Below are positions 1-8,124 of a stretch of DNA of 64,000 bases, in pieces; within the stretch, counting starts at the first letter, position 1, and every line of letters begins with the position of its first letter. This stretch comes from CAXBBB01 sp963793245. GTDB taxonomy: Bacteria; Bacteroidota; Rhodothermia; Rhodothermales; BA12. The DNA is taken from contig CAWBZG010000003.1 of assembly GCA_963793245.1 (NCBI GenBank), positions 62,001 through 126,000 on the forward strand. Reading direction: 5' to 3'. The notes under the pieces were generated by a model. That model did no database searches and was not told where the DNA came from. It saw only the letters and a list, made by a program, of their open reading frames with translations. Position numbers and translations under genes: made by a program.

Positions 1-1
1 C

Positions 2-1360
2 CGTAGGGACGTCGCCCAGGTTGCGCTCGGGGTCGTTGGCTTCGAAAATGCCGGACAAGAACCCCAGCGCCGCTTCGCTCTCCTGCGCCCGTAGCGTTGC
101 CGCGTCGCGGGATTCGGCGATGCCGCGGACGTAGCTCACGCCGACGAGTGTCAGCAGCAGCAGTAGCCCGAACCCCGCCAGCAACGGACGACGGCGGCGG
201 CGTGTGAACGTCCGTGCGCGGTAGCCCAGCGTGTCGGGCTGTGCCAGAACCGCTTCGCCCTGCGACCAGCGCCCTACGTCAGCGGCGAACGCGGCGGCGG
301 ATTCGTAGCGACGCTCCGGCTCCTTGCGCAGCGCCGTCAGCACGACCTGATCGAGGTCGCCGCGCACCGACGCGGTCAGCGCGCGCTCGGACGGCTCGGC
401 CCGCACCAGCATCGTCGACGGTTTGTGCGGCGCGGTTTCCAGAATCGCGTGCTCGGCGGCGCGTCGGGCGCGGTCGGGCAGGTCGTAGGGTAGGCGACCC
501 GTCAGCAGTTCGAAGAGGAGGATGCCGAGTGCGTACACGTCGGTGGCCGTCGTCGGCTCGTCGCCCCGGATCTGCTCGGGCGAGGCGTAGGTCGGCGTCA
601 TCCACCGCGCGTCGGGCTGCGTGACGGGGACGGTGAAGGCGGCGTCGGCGTCGATCAGTTTGGCGATGCCGAAGTCGAGCAGTTTGACCTGTCCGCCCGG
701 CGTGACGAGCACGTTCGACGGCTTCAAGTCGCGGTGGATGACCAACCGCTGATGCGCGTAGTGGACGGCGTCGCACACCTGCCGAAACAGGTCCAGCCGC
801 TCGTTCAGTGGTTTGTCGCTCGCATACTCGGTGATTGGGACGCCCTCGACGTAGTCCATGACGAAAAACGGCTGCCCGCCCGCCGTCACGCCGCCGTCGA
901 TCAGACGTGCGATGCCGGGATGGTCGAGCCGGGCGAGGATGCGCTGCTCGGTCCGAAACCGCTCGGATACGTCGGCCCCGACACCCACGTGCAGCACCTT
1001 GACGGCGACGGTTTGCTCGAAGGCGCCGTCGTCGCGCTCGCACCTATAGACGACGCCCATGCCGCCGCGCCCGATCTCGTCGGCGACGCGGTACGATCCG
1101 AACGCCGTCGGCATCGACGCCACGATGGGCAGCTCGTCCAGAAGATCGCCCGTGTGCTGTTCGAGCGCGTCACGCAGGCGGTCGAGGTGCGAGGCGTCGC
1201 GCCCGAGCAGGCGTGCGGCGTCGGCAGCCAGATCGGAATCGGTTTCGGCGACGGTGGCGAGATGCGCCGTACGCTTTTCGGGCGGTAGGTCGAGCAGTGC
1301 GTCGAGCAGGTCCGAAGCGTGCCGCCATCGCTCGGGTGTCCAGTCGGTAGGAGACGGCAT
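2..1360 (-). CDS. Ser/Thr protein kinase, C-terminus beyond window edge
   Basis: Cytoplasmic Hanks-type kinase followed by a membrane anchor. The 453 visible residues start at an ATG at 1360 and stay open to the window edge, so the C-terminus is missing. A roughly 85-residue helical leader precedes the kinase domain. The domain shows the glycine loop GRGGMGVVY (from about 97), the catalytic lysine in VAVKVLH (about 121), HRDLKPSN (209-216), DFG (229-231) and the APE-like ASPEQ. A positively charged stretch and one transmembrane helix follow at about 385-410, then the start of an extracytoplasmic part. In this family that part usually carries TPR repeats, but this is not visible here. It lies 55 bp downstream of the ECF sigma gene in the same direction. 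That is the usual sigma/kinase pairing, so the kinase probably acts in the same signalling unit. Confidence 0.9.
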   Translation of the reverse strand, partial: MPSPTDWTPERWRHASDLLDALLDLPPEKRTAHLATVAETDSDLAADAARLLGRDASHLDRLRDALEQHTGDLLDELPIVASMPTAFGSYRVADEIGRGGMGVVYRCERDDGAFEQTVAVKVLHVGVGADVSERFRTEQRILARLDHPGIARLIDGGVTAGGQPFFVMDYVEGVPITEYASDKPLNERLDLFRQVCDAVHYAHQRLVIHRDLKPSNVLVTPGGQVKLLDFGIAKLIDADAAFTVPVTQPDARWMTPTYASPEQIRGDEPTTATDVYALGILLFELLTGRLPYDLPDRARRAAEHAILETAPHKPSTMLVRAEPSERALTASVRGDLDQVVLTALRKEPERRYESAAAFAADVGRWSQGEAVLAQPDTLGYRARTFTRRRRRPLLAGFGLLLLLTLVGVSYVRGIAESRDAATLRAQESEAALGFLSGIFEANDPERNLGDVPT

Positions 1361-1415
1361 AGAGGTGGGATCTGATCGGAATTACGCACTCCCGCTCGTT
1401 CAGCGGACATTGGGG

Positions 1416-2048
1416 TCAGCTCATGGCGTCGGCGAGGAACAGCCGGGCCTTGCGCCACTCGCGCCGGATGGTCCTGGGGGAGCAGTCTAGTACCTGAGCG
1501 ATGTCTTCCTCCTCCATTCCGCCGAAGAAACGCAGTTCGACGATCTTCGCCATGCGCGGGTCGAGGTTCTCCAGTTGCGAGAGGGCATGGTCTAGGTCGA
1601 GCAGTTCGCCTGAGCGGTCGCCGTTGGCCTGGGCGACGGTAGGCACGTCGTCGAGCGAGAAGTCGTGCGCGTCGCCGCCTCGTTTGGCTGCCGTGCGCTT
1701 GCGGGCGTGATCGATCAGGATGTGACGCATCGCCTTGGCCGCGACACCGAAGAAGTGCGCACGGTCGGCATAGGTAGCGCGCGTCTGGTCGACGAGCTTT
1801 TCGTACGCCTCGTGGACGAGGGCCGTCGCGCGCATCGTGGTGCCGGGCGTGCGGCGAACATTGGCTGCGGCGAGGCGGCGCAATTCGTCGTACACGAGTG
1901 GCAGGACCGAGTCGAACGCCGCTGGTCCTTCGTCCGGGACACGGCGCAGAACAGCGGTCAGGTCGTCAGGTGGCGAAGGCACAACGGTGGTGGAGGGTGG
2001 TGGTAGAAAAAGATAGCGTCGTTGTCGTCTTGTTTGTAGAAACGTCAT
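1416..2048 (-). CDS. ECF-type RNA polymerase sigma factor (TIGR02999-like)
   Basis: Transcription initiation factor of the ECF group that occurs beside Ser/Thr kinases. The 210-residue ORF has a sigma-2 region (LRRLAAANVRRTPGTTM, then ALVHEAYEKLVDQ and ADRAHFFGVAAKAMRHILID) and a sigma-4 helix-turn-helix near the C-terminus (FFGGMEEEDIAQVLDCSPRT, RREWRKARLFL). The first 25 residues are low-complexity and Thr/Pro-rich. A GTG codon inside that leader, giving VPSPPDD, is a plausible alternative start. No anti-sigma gene is adjacent. The downstream kinase is the likely regulator, which is an inference from gene order. Confidence 0.88.
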   Translation of the reverse strand: MTFLQTRRQRRYLFLPPPSTTVVPSPPDDLTAVLRRVPDEGPAAFDSVLPLVYDELRRLAAANVRRTPGTTMRATALVHEAYEKLVDQTRATYADRAHFFGVAAKAMRHILIDHARKRTAAKRGGDAHDFSLDDVPTVAQANGDRSGELLDLDHALSQLENLDPRMAKIVELRFFGGMEEEDIAQVLDCSPRTIRREWRKARLFLADAMS

Positions 2049-2370
2049 CTCGCAGGATCAAACCGCCACTTTTTGTACCGTCGTATTCCACCTGATCCCT
2101 CTTCCCGCAAGACGACGCATGCAGATCCTCATGCCTCATACTCTGGTAGCTGTGTCCGGTCGAGCGCGCAAGCTGCGTAACTGGGTGTAGAGACGCCACT
2201 CGGAGTCTCGGTTTCGAGCGTCACCCTCGTGCGACCAAGCAAGCCAGCACATTCTGAGCGCGTCTGTGTTCGGCGGACCGCTCGCACCTCGGCGGCGCGC
2301 GTTCTGTGGTGGTACGCGCACCGCCGTGCGGCCCGGCTCGTCCTTCGTGGATGGTCGGGCCGCTCTGCGT
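2049..2370. other. Intergenic region, no gene seen
   Basis: About 320 bp between the sigma-factor start and the stop of the upstream sensor kinase, both on the minus strand. It contains no ORF with family-like sequence, no clear hairpin followed by a T-run and no recognisable repeat. It presumably holds the promoter of the sigma/kinase pair. Confidence 0.4.
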
Positions 2371-5259
2371 TCAGCCACGCGCCAACCGAACGACAATGCG
2401 CGTACCGTCGGTGCTTCCATCGAACGTCAACTCTGCGCCGATCTCAGCCGCGCGCTCGCGGACGTAGCTCAGGCCCGAGCCGCTGTGCGCGCCCGGCGGT
2501 ACGAACGCGCCATCGTCTTCGACCGACACGCAGACGCCCGCCGCATCCGCTCGGAATCGGACCGCAACTTCGTCGGCATTGGCGTACTTGATCGCGTTCT
2601 GGATGGCTTCCTGGGCAATGCGCACCAGGTGCAGCGCTTCGGTTGCCGTCAGCACGTGGGCGACTTCTACCTGAGCCTCGAACGACAGGTGCGGGTGCGT
2701 CACGAAGCGGCTCTGCTCGGCAACGTGCCGCTCGATTTCGCGCGCCAGTTCGGATGCATCGCCGGATCGACTTCCCAGCGCCCACACGGTTCGGCGCAGT
2801 TGCGACAGCGCGTTGCGCGCCTCGCCTCGTAGTTCGGCGACTTGTCCGACGCTGCGTTCGTGCTCGGCCAGTTCCAGTCCGGCGATCAAGCCCGTCAGCT
2901 GCGATCCGACGTGATCGTGCAGGTCGCGGCTGATGCGTTGCCGCTCGCGTTGCAGTCGGGCGTGCGCTTCCAGTTCGCGCAGTTGCCGCCGATAGCGCAG
3001 TCCTGCCGCCCATCGTGCCGCCCCGACGCCCAAACCGATCAACGCCAGACTGCCCAGCACGCGTATCCAAGCGGTTTGCCACCACGACGGCAGCACGACG
3101 AAGGCGAGTTGCTGCACGAGTTCGGATGTTTGTCCATCGCTCCCGACAGCACGTATGTCTACGCGGTGGGCGCCCGGCGTCGGTGGGGCGAACGTCAGGC
3201 TCCGCGCCGAACCGTCGCGCCACTCGCCGCCCTCCAGTCGGTATTCGGCGCGCGTCGATCGGTTTTGAAAGGCCAGCGGAGCGAACGCAAGGGACAACTC
3301 GCGAACACCGGGACCCAGTTCGCCCAAATCGAAAACGCCGGACGTGTCGCGACGCATCCCGTGCTCCAGTCCGTCGAGCAGCGCACCGGTAAACGCAACG
3401 CGCGGTGGGGCGATCGTACGCAAGGCCGAAAGTTCGGCAGCAACCAGGCCTTCGGTCGTTCCGAGAAGCAAGCGGTCGTGACCCGAGAGGTAGACTGCCG
3501 CGGTCACACTCGCCTCGGGCGACGGCGTGAGGTCGAAGCCCCCTAAGATGCGCGTAGTCTCCTCTGCTATGTCGAAGCGGACGAGAGCGTCGCCCGTGAC
3601 GCCCCAGACGACGCTCGGATCGGCGGGCCGCTCGAAGAAGGCGATCAGGCGGCTTCCGTCGAGTTGGGGCGCTGTGAACGTGCGGACCGAATCGCCCTGG
3701 ATCAGCGCGGCGCCTCGGTCTGTGCCCAACCACGTATCGCCGCGCGCGTCACGGTAGACCGAAAAGACGACGTTCGACGGCAGACCGTCCGCGACCCGCC
3801 AGTTGCGGAATCGTCCCGCTCGGTAGACGCTCGCTCCGCTGCCGCGCGTGAGCATCCAGAGGTCTGAGTCGAGTTGCGTTAGTCCTTCGACGAGCAAATC
3901 CGGGATACCATCATCGACGCTCAACGAGTCCGTTCCACCGGGCCAGAAGCGCCGCACCCCGCTGCCGTACGTCGATCCCCAGAGTGTGTCGCCGATCAGC
4001 GCGATGCCGCTCCACCAGTTGCTCTCCACACGCGAGGCCAAATACGCACGTCGCGTGTTCGGATCAGTGGGTATCCGGCTCAGCGTTTTGGAATCGTAGG
4101 TCAGGAGGGAAGCGCCCGTCGAGAGCGCCAGGCCGTCGGGCAGAGTCATCACCTCACGCGCGCCCGAGTAGGGGAGGAACGGCCGGGGTTCGCGACGGTC
4201 GCGCGTGTTGGGATACTGCCACACCCCGGTTTCGGTGGTGAAGAGCACGTCGCCGCCGGGCGGGTGGTGCATCCGTACGACGCCTTCCTCGCTCAGCCGG
4301 GTGAGGTGGAGCGCGCGCAGCCGGTAGGCTCCGTTTCCGAACGTGGCGACCCACGCGCCGCCCTCGTAGTCGACCATCACATCTGCGACGCGTGGGCTGT
4401 CGAGCAGTTTGCGCCACGTGGATCCGGGTGCATCAGACAGGAGCCACAGGTTGCGCTCGGCTCCAACGATCAGTCCGGCGTCGATTCTGCCCACGTCCCG
4501 GATATCGCCGCCGCTTGGTGGAAGGGACAGCGGCTGGTCGAGCGCGAGGCCTCCGTTCTCCATGCGCCCACGGTGCCACGCCATTTGTCCCGGTTCGGAG
4601 ATCACGGCTCCGGCGAGAATCTCCTCGCGCTGCTCGTGCTCCGGTAGCAGCCACAGCCAGCGTAGCCGCCCGTCGACCGGGGGGGTGACGGGACGAACTT
4701 CGACCCCATCCGGCGACGCGACGGCGACGTAGGGATCAGCTCTCCATCCGAAGAGCAGCACGCGATCTGGGGCGATCCGCGTCATCGAGTTCACCTCATC
4801 GCTTACGTGCCGCAGCGTGTCGCCCTCGACGCGCCACAGGCCTCCGTCTACCTGAACCAACAGCGTGTGCGTCAGCGAAACGACCTGCCCGGCAGTCTTG
4901 CCTTCGCTACCCGGAATCGTCTGCCACATGCTGCCCATCCACCGCGCCACTCCGCCGAACGTGGCGACGTAGAGCGCGCCGTCGTGCTCGGCGAAGTCGT
5001 AGATCAGGTTGTGTGGCAGGCCGTCCGCCGTCGTGAACGTGCGAAACGAGCGTCCGTCGTAGCGGGCGATGCCGGTATCCGTCCCGAACCACACGAAGCC
5101 GTCGCTGTCCTGGTAGATCGCCTGCACGTAGTCCGACGGCAAGCCACTCGCCCGCGTGAAGCGGTCGAAAACGGGCTGGGCCGATACGGGAGCGGCAAGC
5201 GCCAGAACGAGCACGCCGAGCCATCCGGCAGCGGCGCGCGGTAGGAGGGCACGTCGCAC
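2371..5259 (-). CDS. Sensor histidine kinase with N-terminal beta-propeller (two-component regulator propeller, Y_Y_Y, HisKA_3, HATPase)
   Basis: Membrane-bound sensor of 962 residues. A Sec signal (about 1-27, ending VSAQP) leads to a periplasmic domain with repeated propeller blades of the type GLPSDYVQAIYQDSDGFVWFG and later GLPSNVVFSVYRDARGDTWLG. A Y_Y_Y immunoglobulin-like module follows at about 640-715, then one transmembrane helix at about 722-745. The cytoplasmic part has a NarL-type dimerisation helix, RQRISRDLHDHVGSQL, with phospho-acceptor His near 781. The ATPase domain has AIQNAIKYA (N box) and GSGLSYVRERA (G box). Its response regulator should be of the NarL class, and none is adjacent. 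It is divergent from the Uma2 gene. Confidence 0.92.
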   Translation of the reverse strand: MRRALLPRAAAGWLGVLVLALAAPVSAQPVFDRFTRASGLPSDYVQAIYQDSDGFVWFGTDTGIARYDGRSFRTFTTADGLPHNLIYDFAEHDGALYVATFGGVARWMGSMWQTIPGSEGKTAGQVVSLTHTLLVQVDGGLWRVEGDTLRHVSDEVNSMTRIAPDRVLLFGWRADPYVAVASPDGVEVRPVTPPVDGRLRWLWLLPEHEQREEILAGAVISEPGQMAWHRGRMENGGLALDQPLSLPPSGGDIRDVGRIDAGLIVGAERNLWLLSDAPGSTWRKLLDSPRVADVMVDYEGGAWVATFGNGAYRLRALHLTRLSEEGVVRMHHPPGGDVLFTTETGVWQYPNTRDRREPRPFLPYSGAREVMTLPDGLALSTGASLLTYDSKTLSRIPTDPNTRRAYLASRVESNWWSGIALIGDTLWGSTYGSGVRRFWPGGTDSLSVDDGIPDLLVEGLTQLDSDLWMLTRGSGASVYRAGRFRNWRVADGLPSNVVFSVYRDARGDTWLGTDRGAALIQGDSVRTFTAPQLDGSRLIAFFERPADPSVVWGVTGDALVRFDIAEETTRILGGFDLTPSPEASVTAAVYLSGHDRLLLGTTEGLVAAELSALRTIAPPRVAFTGALLDGLEHGMRRDTSGVFDLGELGPGVRELSLAFAPLAFQNRSTRAEYRLEGGEWRDGSARSLTFAPPTPGAHRVDIRAVGSDGQTSELVQQLAFVVLPSWWQTAWIRVLGSLALIGLGVGAARWAAGLRYRRQLRELEAHARLQRERQRISRDLHDHVGSQLTGLIAGLELAEHERSVGQVAELRGEARNALSQLRRTVWALGSRSGDASELAREIERHVAEQSRFVTHPHLSFEAQVEVAHVLTATEALHLVRIAQEAIQNAIKYANADEVAVRFRADAAGVCVSVEDDGAFVPPGAHSGSGLSYVRERAAEIGAELTFDGSTDGTRIVVRLARG

Positions 5260-5378
5260 AGTGGAAGGGGTTGGCCATATGCTACCGCATCAGGTTGAGG
5301 CAGCGCAAGCCGTGGTCCGACGACTGCGCCGAATCTCAGCCGCCGCCTCGCACGTGCAAGAGGGAAAGCCCCGACGCT

Positions 5379-6002
5379 ATGCCGCCACTCACGATTCCGC
5401 CGTTTGACGTTCCCGTTGCCGTCCGTCCCATCACTGTCGACGAATACCACGCGATGGGACGTGCCGGCATCTTCGGCCCAGAAGAACGCGTCGAACTTCT
5501 CAACGGACACCTCCTGCCCATGTCTCCCGTCGGTGGTCCCCACTTCCGCATCACGAACCGCCTGACGAACCATTTCGCGCGTCACGTCTACCGCGACGAG
5601 GGCGACTTGGCGCACGTCAGTGTTCAAGGTCCAATCCGGCTGGACGACCTTTCCGAGCCTGAACCCGACCTGACCCTCTTGCGTCCAGAAGCGGACGACG
5701 AGTTGGACGTCGCGCTCGCCTCAGAAGCGCTGCTCGTCGTCGAGGTGTCCAACTCGACGCTGACCTACGACCGAGGTGTCAAGCGCGACCGCTATGCGCA
5801 GGCGGGCATCCCCGAAGTCTGGATCGTCGCCCTGGAAGGCCGCTACGTCGAAGTCGCCCACACGCCCATCGACGGCGTCTACACTGAGATCAGTCGTTAT
5901 GCGATGGGCGATAGTCGTCCGCTCGTGCCGCAGATGCTCGCTGGGTTGCCGCCGCTGGACCTGGCTATTCTGTTTCGAGGGTTTGCCGCAAGCGAGGAGT
6001 AG
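5379..6002 (+). CDS. Uma2 family nuclease (PD-(D/E)XK fold)
   Basis: A 207-residue Uma2/DUF820 protein. The ATG at 5379 is preferred because the upstream in-frame extension is low-complexity and overlaps the divergent kinase promoter, and a purine-rich AGGGAAAG lies just before it. The family pattern is clear: an N-terminal VDEYHAMGRAGIFGPEERVE, then LLNGHLLPMSPVGGPH, SEPEPDLTLLRP (acidic metal ligand), LLVVEVSNSTLTYDRG and KRDRYAQAGIPEVWIV. These carry the D...ExxxS...K positions of the restriction-endonuclease-like core. The function in vivo of such stand-alone proteins is not established. They are common and multiplied in cyanobacteria, Planctomycetes and Rhodothermota. Confidence 0.9.
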   Translation: MPPLTIPPFDVPVAVRPITVDEYHAMGRAGIFGPEERVELLNGHLLPMSPVGGPHFRITNRLTNHFARHVYRDEGDLAHVSVQGPIRLDDLSEPEPDLTLLRPEADDELDVALASEALLVVEVSNSTLTYDRGVKRDRYAQAGIPEVWIVALEGRYVEVAHTPIDGVYTEISRYAMGDSRPLVPQMLAGLPPLDLAILFRGFAASEE

Positions 6003-6046
6003 AAGCCTGTCAGGTCTGGGAGACATGGCACGTTTGCGCCGGGGAA

Positions 6047-6650
6047 TCAGCCGTCCCGCAATCCCCGCAGCTTCTCGACGAGCGTGTGTACGTGCGTCGT
6101 CGAGTACCGCTTGCCGGAGCGCCTCTGCGCGTTGCCGATGGCTTGGTCAGTGTACTCGGAAATCGCATCGTATGTGCTTCCGTCCCCCTTGTCGTACGAC
6201 GGCAACTCCTTGCGCAACTCGCGCATGACTTCGGCGCACGGAGAATCCGATCCGCCCTGACCGAAGCGGCGCCCGGTCGCGGAGAAGTGGAGCAGCAGCC
6301 AATACTCAAAGCACGGCTCCGACCCAATCACGACGACGTTTTGGGCGCGCGCATCCGCCTGTGCTTCGGCGACGTTGGGCGTATCGAGGTCGAAGACGGC
6401 GTAGGCTGCATCGAAGTCGCCGTCGGCATCGCGCTTCTCGATGGCATCGGACACGACGGAGCGTGGATCGCTGTACTTGCCCGACGTGACGACGACTGCG
6501 GTCTTGATCGCGTGATCGGCGACCAGCGCGTTGAAGTAGCGCGGCTCGGTCTTTTTGCCTTCGCACACGATCAGCACCCGCTCGGCCGGACGTCGAAACG
6601 GACTGCGCCGTCCGCGCTCGCTCTGGACTTCTCGGTTTCCTACGCGCCAT
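6047..6650 (-). CDS. rloB: RloB-family protein (AbiLii-like), +1 frame break near the start
   Basis: RloB has a TOPRIM-like fold and pairs with an AAA ATPase in RloAB/AbiL-type phage-defence cassettes. The core VLIVCEGKKTEPRYFN, the acidic FDLDTP and the C-terminal half SEPCFEYWLLLHF are typical. The uninterrupted ORF begins only at a GTG at 6577. A better start is the ATG at 6648-6650, which overlaps the stop of the ATPase gene as expected for a coupled pair. It gives a basic leader MARRKPRSPERAR. To join this to RRSPFRRPAERVLIV one base at about 6611 must be skipped. Corrected length is about 200 residues. The protein itself may be intact if the extra base is an artefact, but its partner is clearly degenerate. 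Confidence 0.8.
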
Positions 6651-7930
6651 CGCCCTGCTCCACGATGGGCCGTACGGCTTCGGGCAATCGCGGACGCGGA
6701 ACAGCGCCGTATCGACCTTGCAGGTAGTGCTTCTCCAGCGGCTCGACGCCCTTGCGCGGCTTGAAGTCGGTTAGCGGGTAGAGCCGCGAGGCGCCGTCGC
6801 GGGCCTTCTCGGTGAACCAGAACTGATCGCGTCGCATCACTCGCTGATCGAGCAGATTGGTATCATGCGTCGTAAAGAGCAACTGCGCCCCGTTGGGATT
6901 CGTCTCGGGCGACAGGAAAAGTTCGACGACGGATTTCAGCAGTTCGGGATGAAGGCTGGCGCCGAGTTCGTCAACTAGCAATTAGGCTACCGGCTTCAAT
7001 CGCTTGCAATCAGGTATCCTACCAGAAAGAAGAAACCACGCGTGCCCAGTCGACTCATCGCTGACAATGGATCAAATCATCGTTCAGGTTCGAACCTGAT
7101 GAACGAAGTCTGAGCGAATCGGGAGTTGGCCTAGGCAGATCTATCGCTCGAATAAGCTAGGGTTCAGTCACTTGCCACTGACTCCAACACTCCAACATCA
7201 GACTTTACGATCAAATCTACAACCAATCCAAGGTCGCCGTGCTCAATGATTCGATCCATCGTCTTCTGGTCATAAAACATCGCGTCAGAATCTATTGCCT
7301 CGACCTCATCATTGGGCGGTTAAAGATGAGCATTCCTATCTATGCTCCTTTAGAGGAGGAATCAAACCAGTAGTCAAAGGTTGATCGTTGAACTGAACTC
7401 CAGTGCTCAAAAACAGATGCGTTGTGCCGAGTCGCGTCCTCGATCACCTTCTTATGACCGCTGAAACGAGTCGCCGAATTCGTAGGCGTCGTCCTCGCGT
7501 GAGAACCACAGTTGGGCGCGGCCTTTCGGGAAGGCGTACAGCCATTCGGCGGTGACGCGCTCGGTCGTGGCGGAGAAACCGTATTGATAGCGGATGCCGT
7601 CGGCGGCGACGAAAATCGGCTTCGAACGTCGTCGGTTTGTCGCTGCGAATCGGCGTCGAGGCGGAAGGGTTGGACTTCTTCGATGCGGTCGCCCTGCGTA
7701 CGGCGTGACGAGTTGACGACGACGCTGCGCATGGCGGAGAGGGCGAGCAGCAGGTTCGACTTGCCCGACGCGTTCGCCCCATAGACGGCGGCGGCGCGGA
7801 GCAGGCGTTCGCCCGTCGGCGCTTGGATCACGTGCGTCTCTTCGTGCTCAGTCGCATTGGTGGCGACGAACGAGAACCGCTGCTCATCGCGAAACGAGCG
7901 GAAGTTCTCGACGGTGAACTCGATCAGCAT
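6640..7930 (-). pseudogene. rloA: RloA-like AAA15 ATPase, degenerate
   Basis: The partner ATPase of RloB. The N-terminal fragment (7340-7930) begins MLIEFTVENFRSFRDEQ and has the Walker A YGANASGKSNLLL (about 50-62). The C-terminal fragment (6640-6981) starts at the Walker B LLVDELGASLHPE and includes FTTHDTNLLD. Between them the gene is co-linear but broken. +1 steps are needed near 7645, 7611 and 7463 to read PTTFEADF, then VAADGIRYQYGF, then SGHKKVIED. Further out-of-frame pieces (NDEVEAIDSDAMFY, GTRGFFLLVGYLIA, AIEAGSLIA) are separated by in-frame stops. The overall span, 1291 bp, matches a full 430-residue family member. The stretch 6982-7400 is only about 45% GC against about 65% around it. 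Confidence 0.85.
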
Positions 7931-8050
7931 ATGGGGCGGGATTCGGAACGGATTGCGACAAGAAATGTCAGGATACGCCTCGAAACCCGTCGCGCTCCCT
8001 TAATACTAAGTCGGAGAGCATCGGTGTGGCAGGTAGGTTGGTAACCGACT

Positions 8051-8084
8051 CGGATTGCCACGTCGCTCCGCTCCTCGCAATGAC
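8051..8084. repeat. Dispersed palindromic repeat, single arm
   Basis: The reverse complement reads GTCATTGCGAGGAGCGGAGC followed by GACGTGGCAATCCG. It matches, with a few changes, the arms of the larger palindrome at 61311-61401 and the partial copy at 61749-61786. It lies in the roughly 200 bp between the rloA fragment and the 3' end of uvrA. It looks like a REP-type dispersed element with only one arm kept. Confidence 0.65.
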
Positions 8085-8124
8085 GAAAGGAGGGGAGTGA
8101 AGGGGGTTGGTGTACAATCTGGGG

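Noticed and set aside
901..1458. A 185-residue minus-strand ORF over the kinase
   Set aside because: It is out of register with the kinase motifs. The true kinase frame begins at 1360 and runs off the window.
7084..7099. TCAGGTTCGAACCTGA palindrome resembling a tRNA T-arm
   Set aside because: The loop is 6 nt, and no acceptor, D or anticodon arm fits around it. It lies in the degenerate rloA gene.
6982..7340. An inserted low-GC element splitting the RloA gene
   Set aside because: The translated pieces match RloA in order and the total span equals a normal gene, so it is a degenerate part of the gene and not an insertion.
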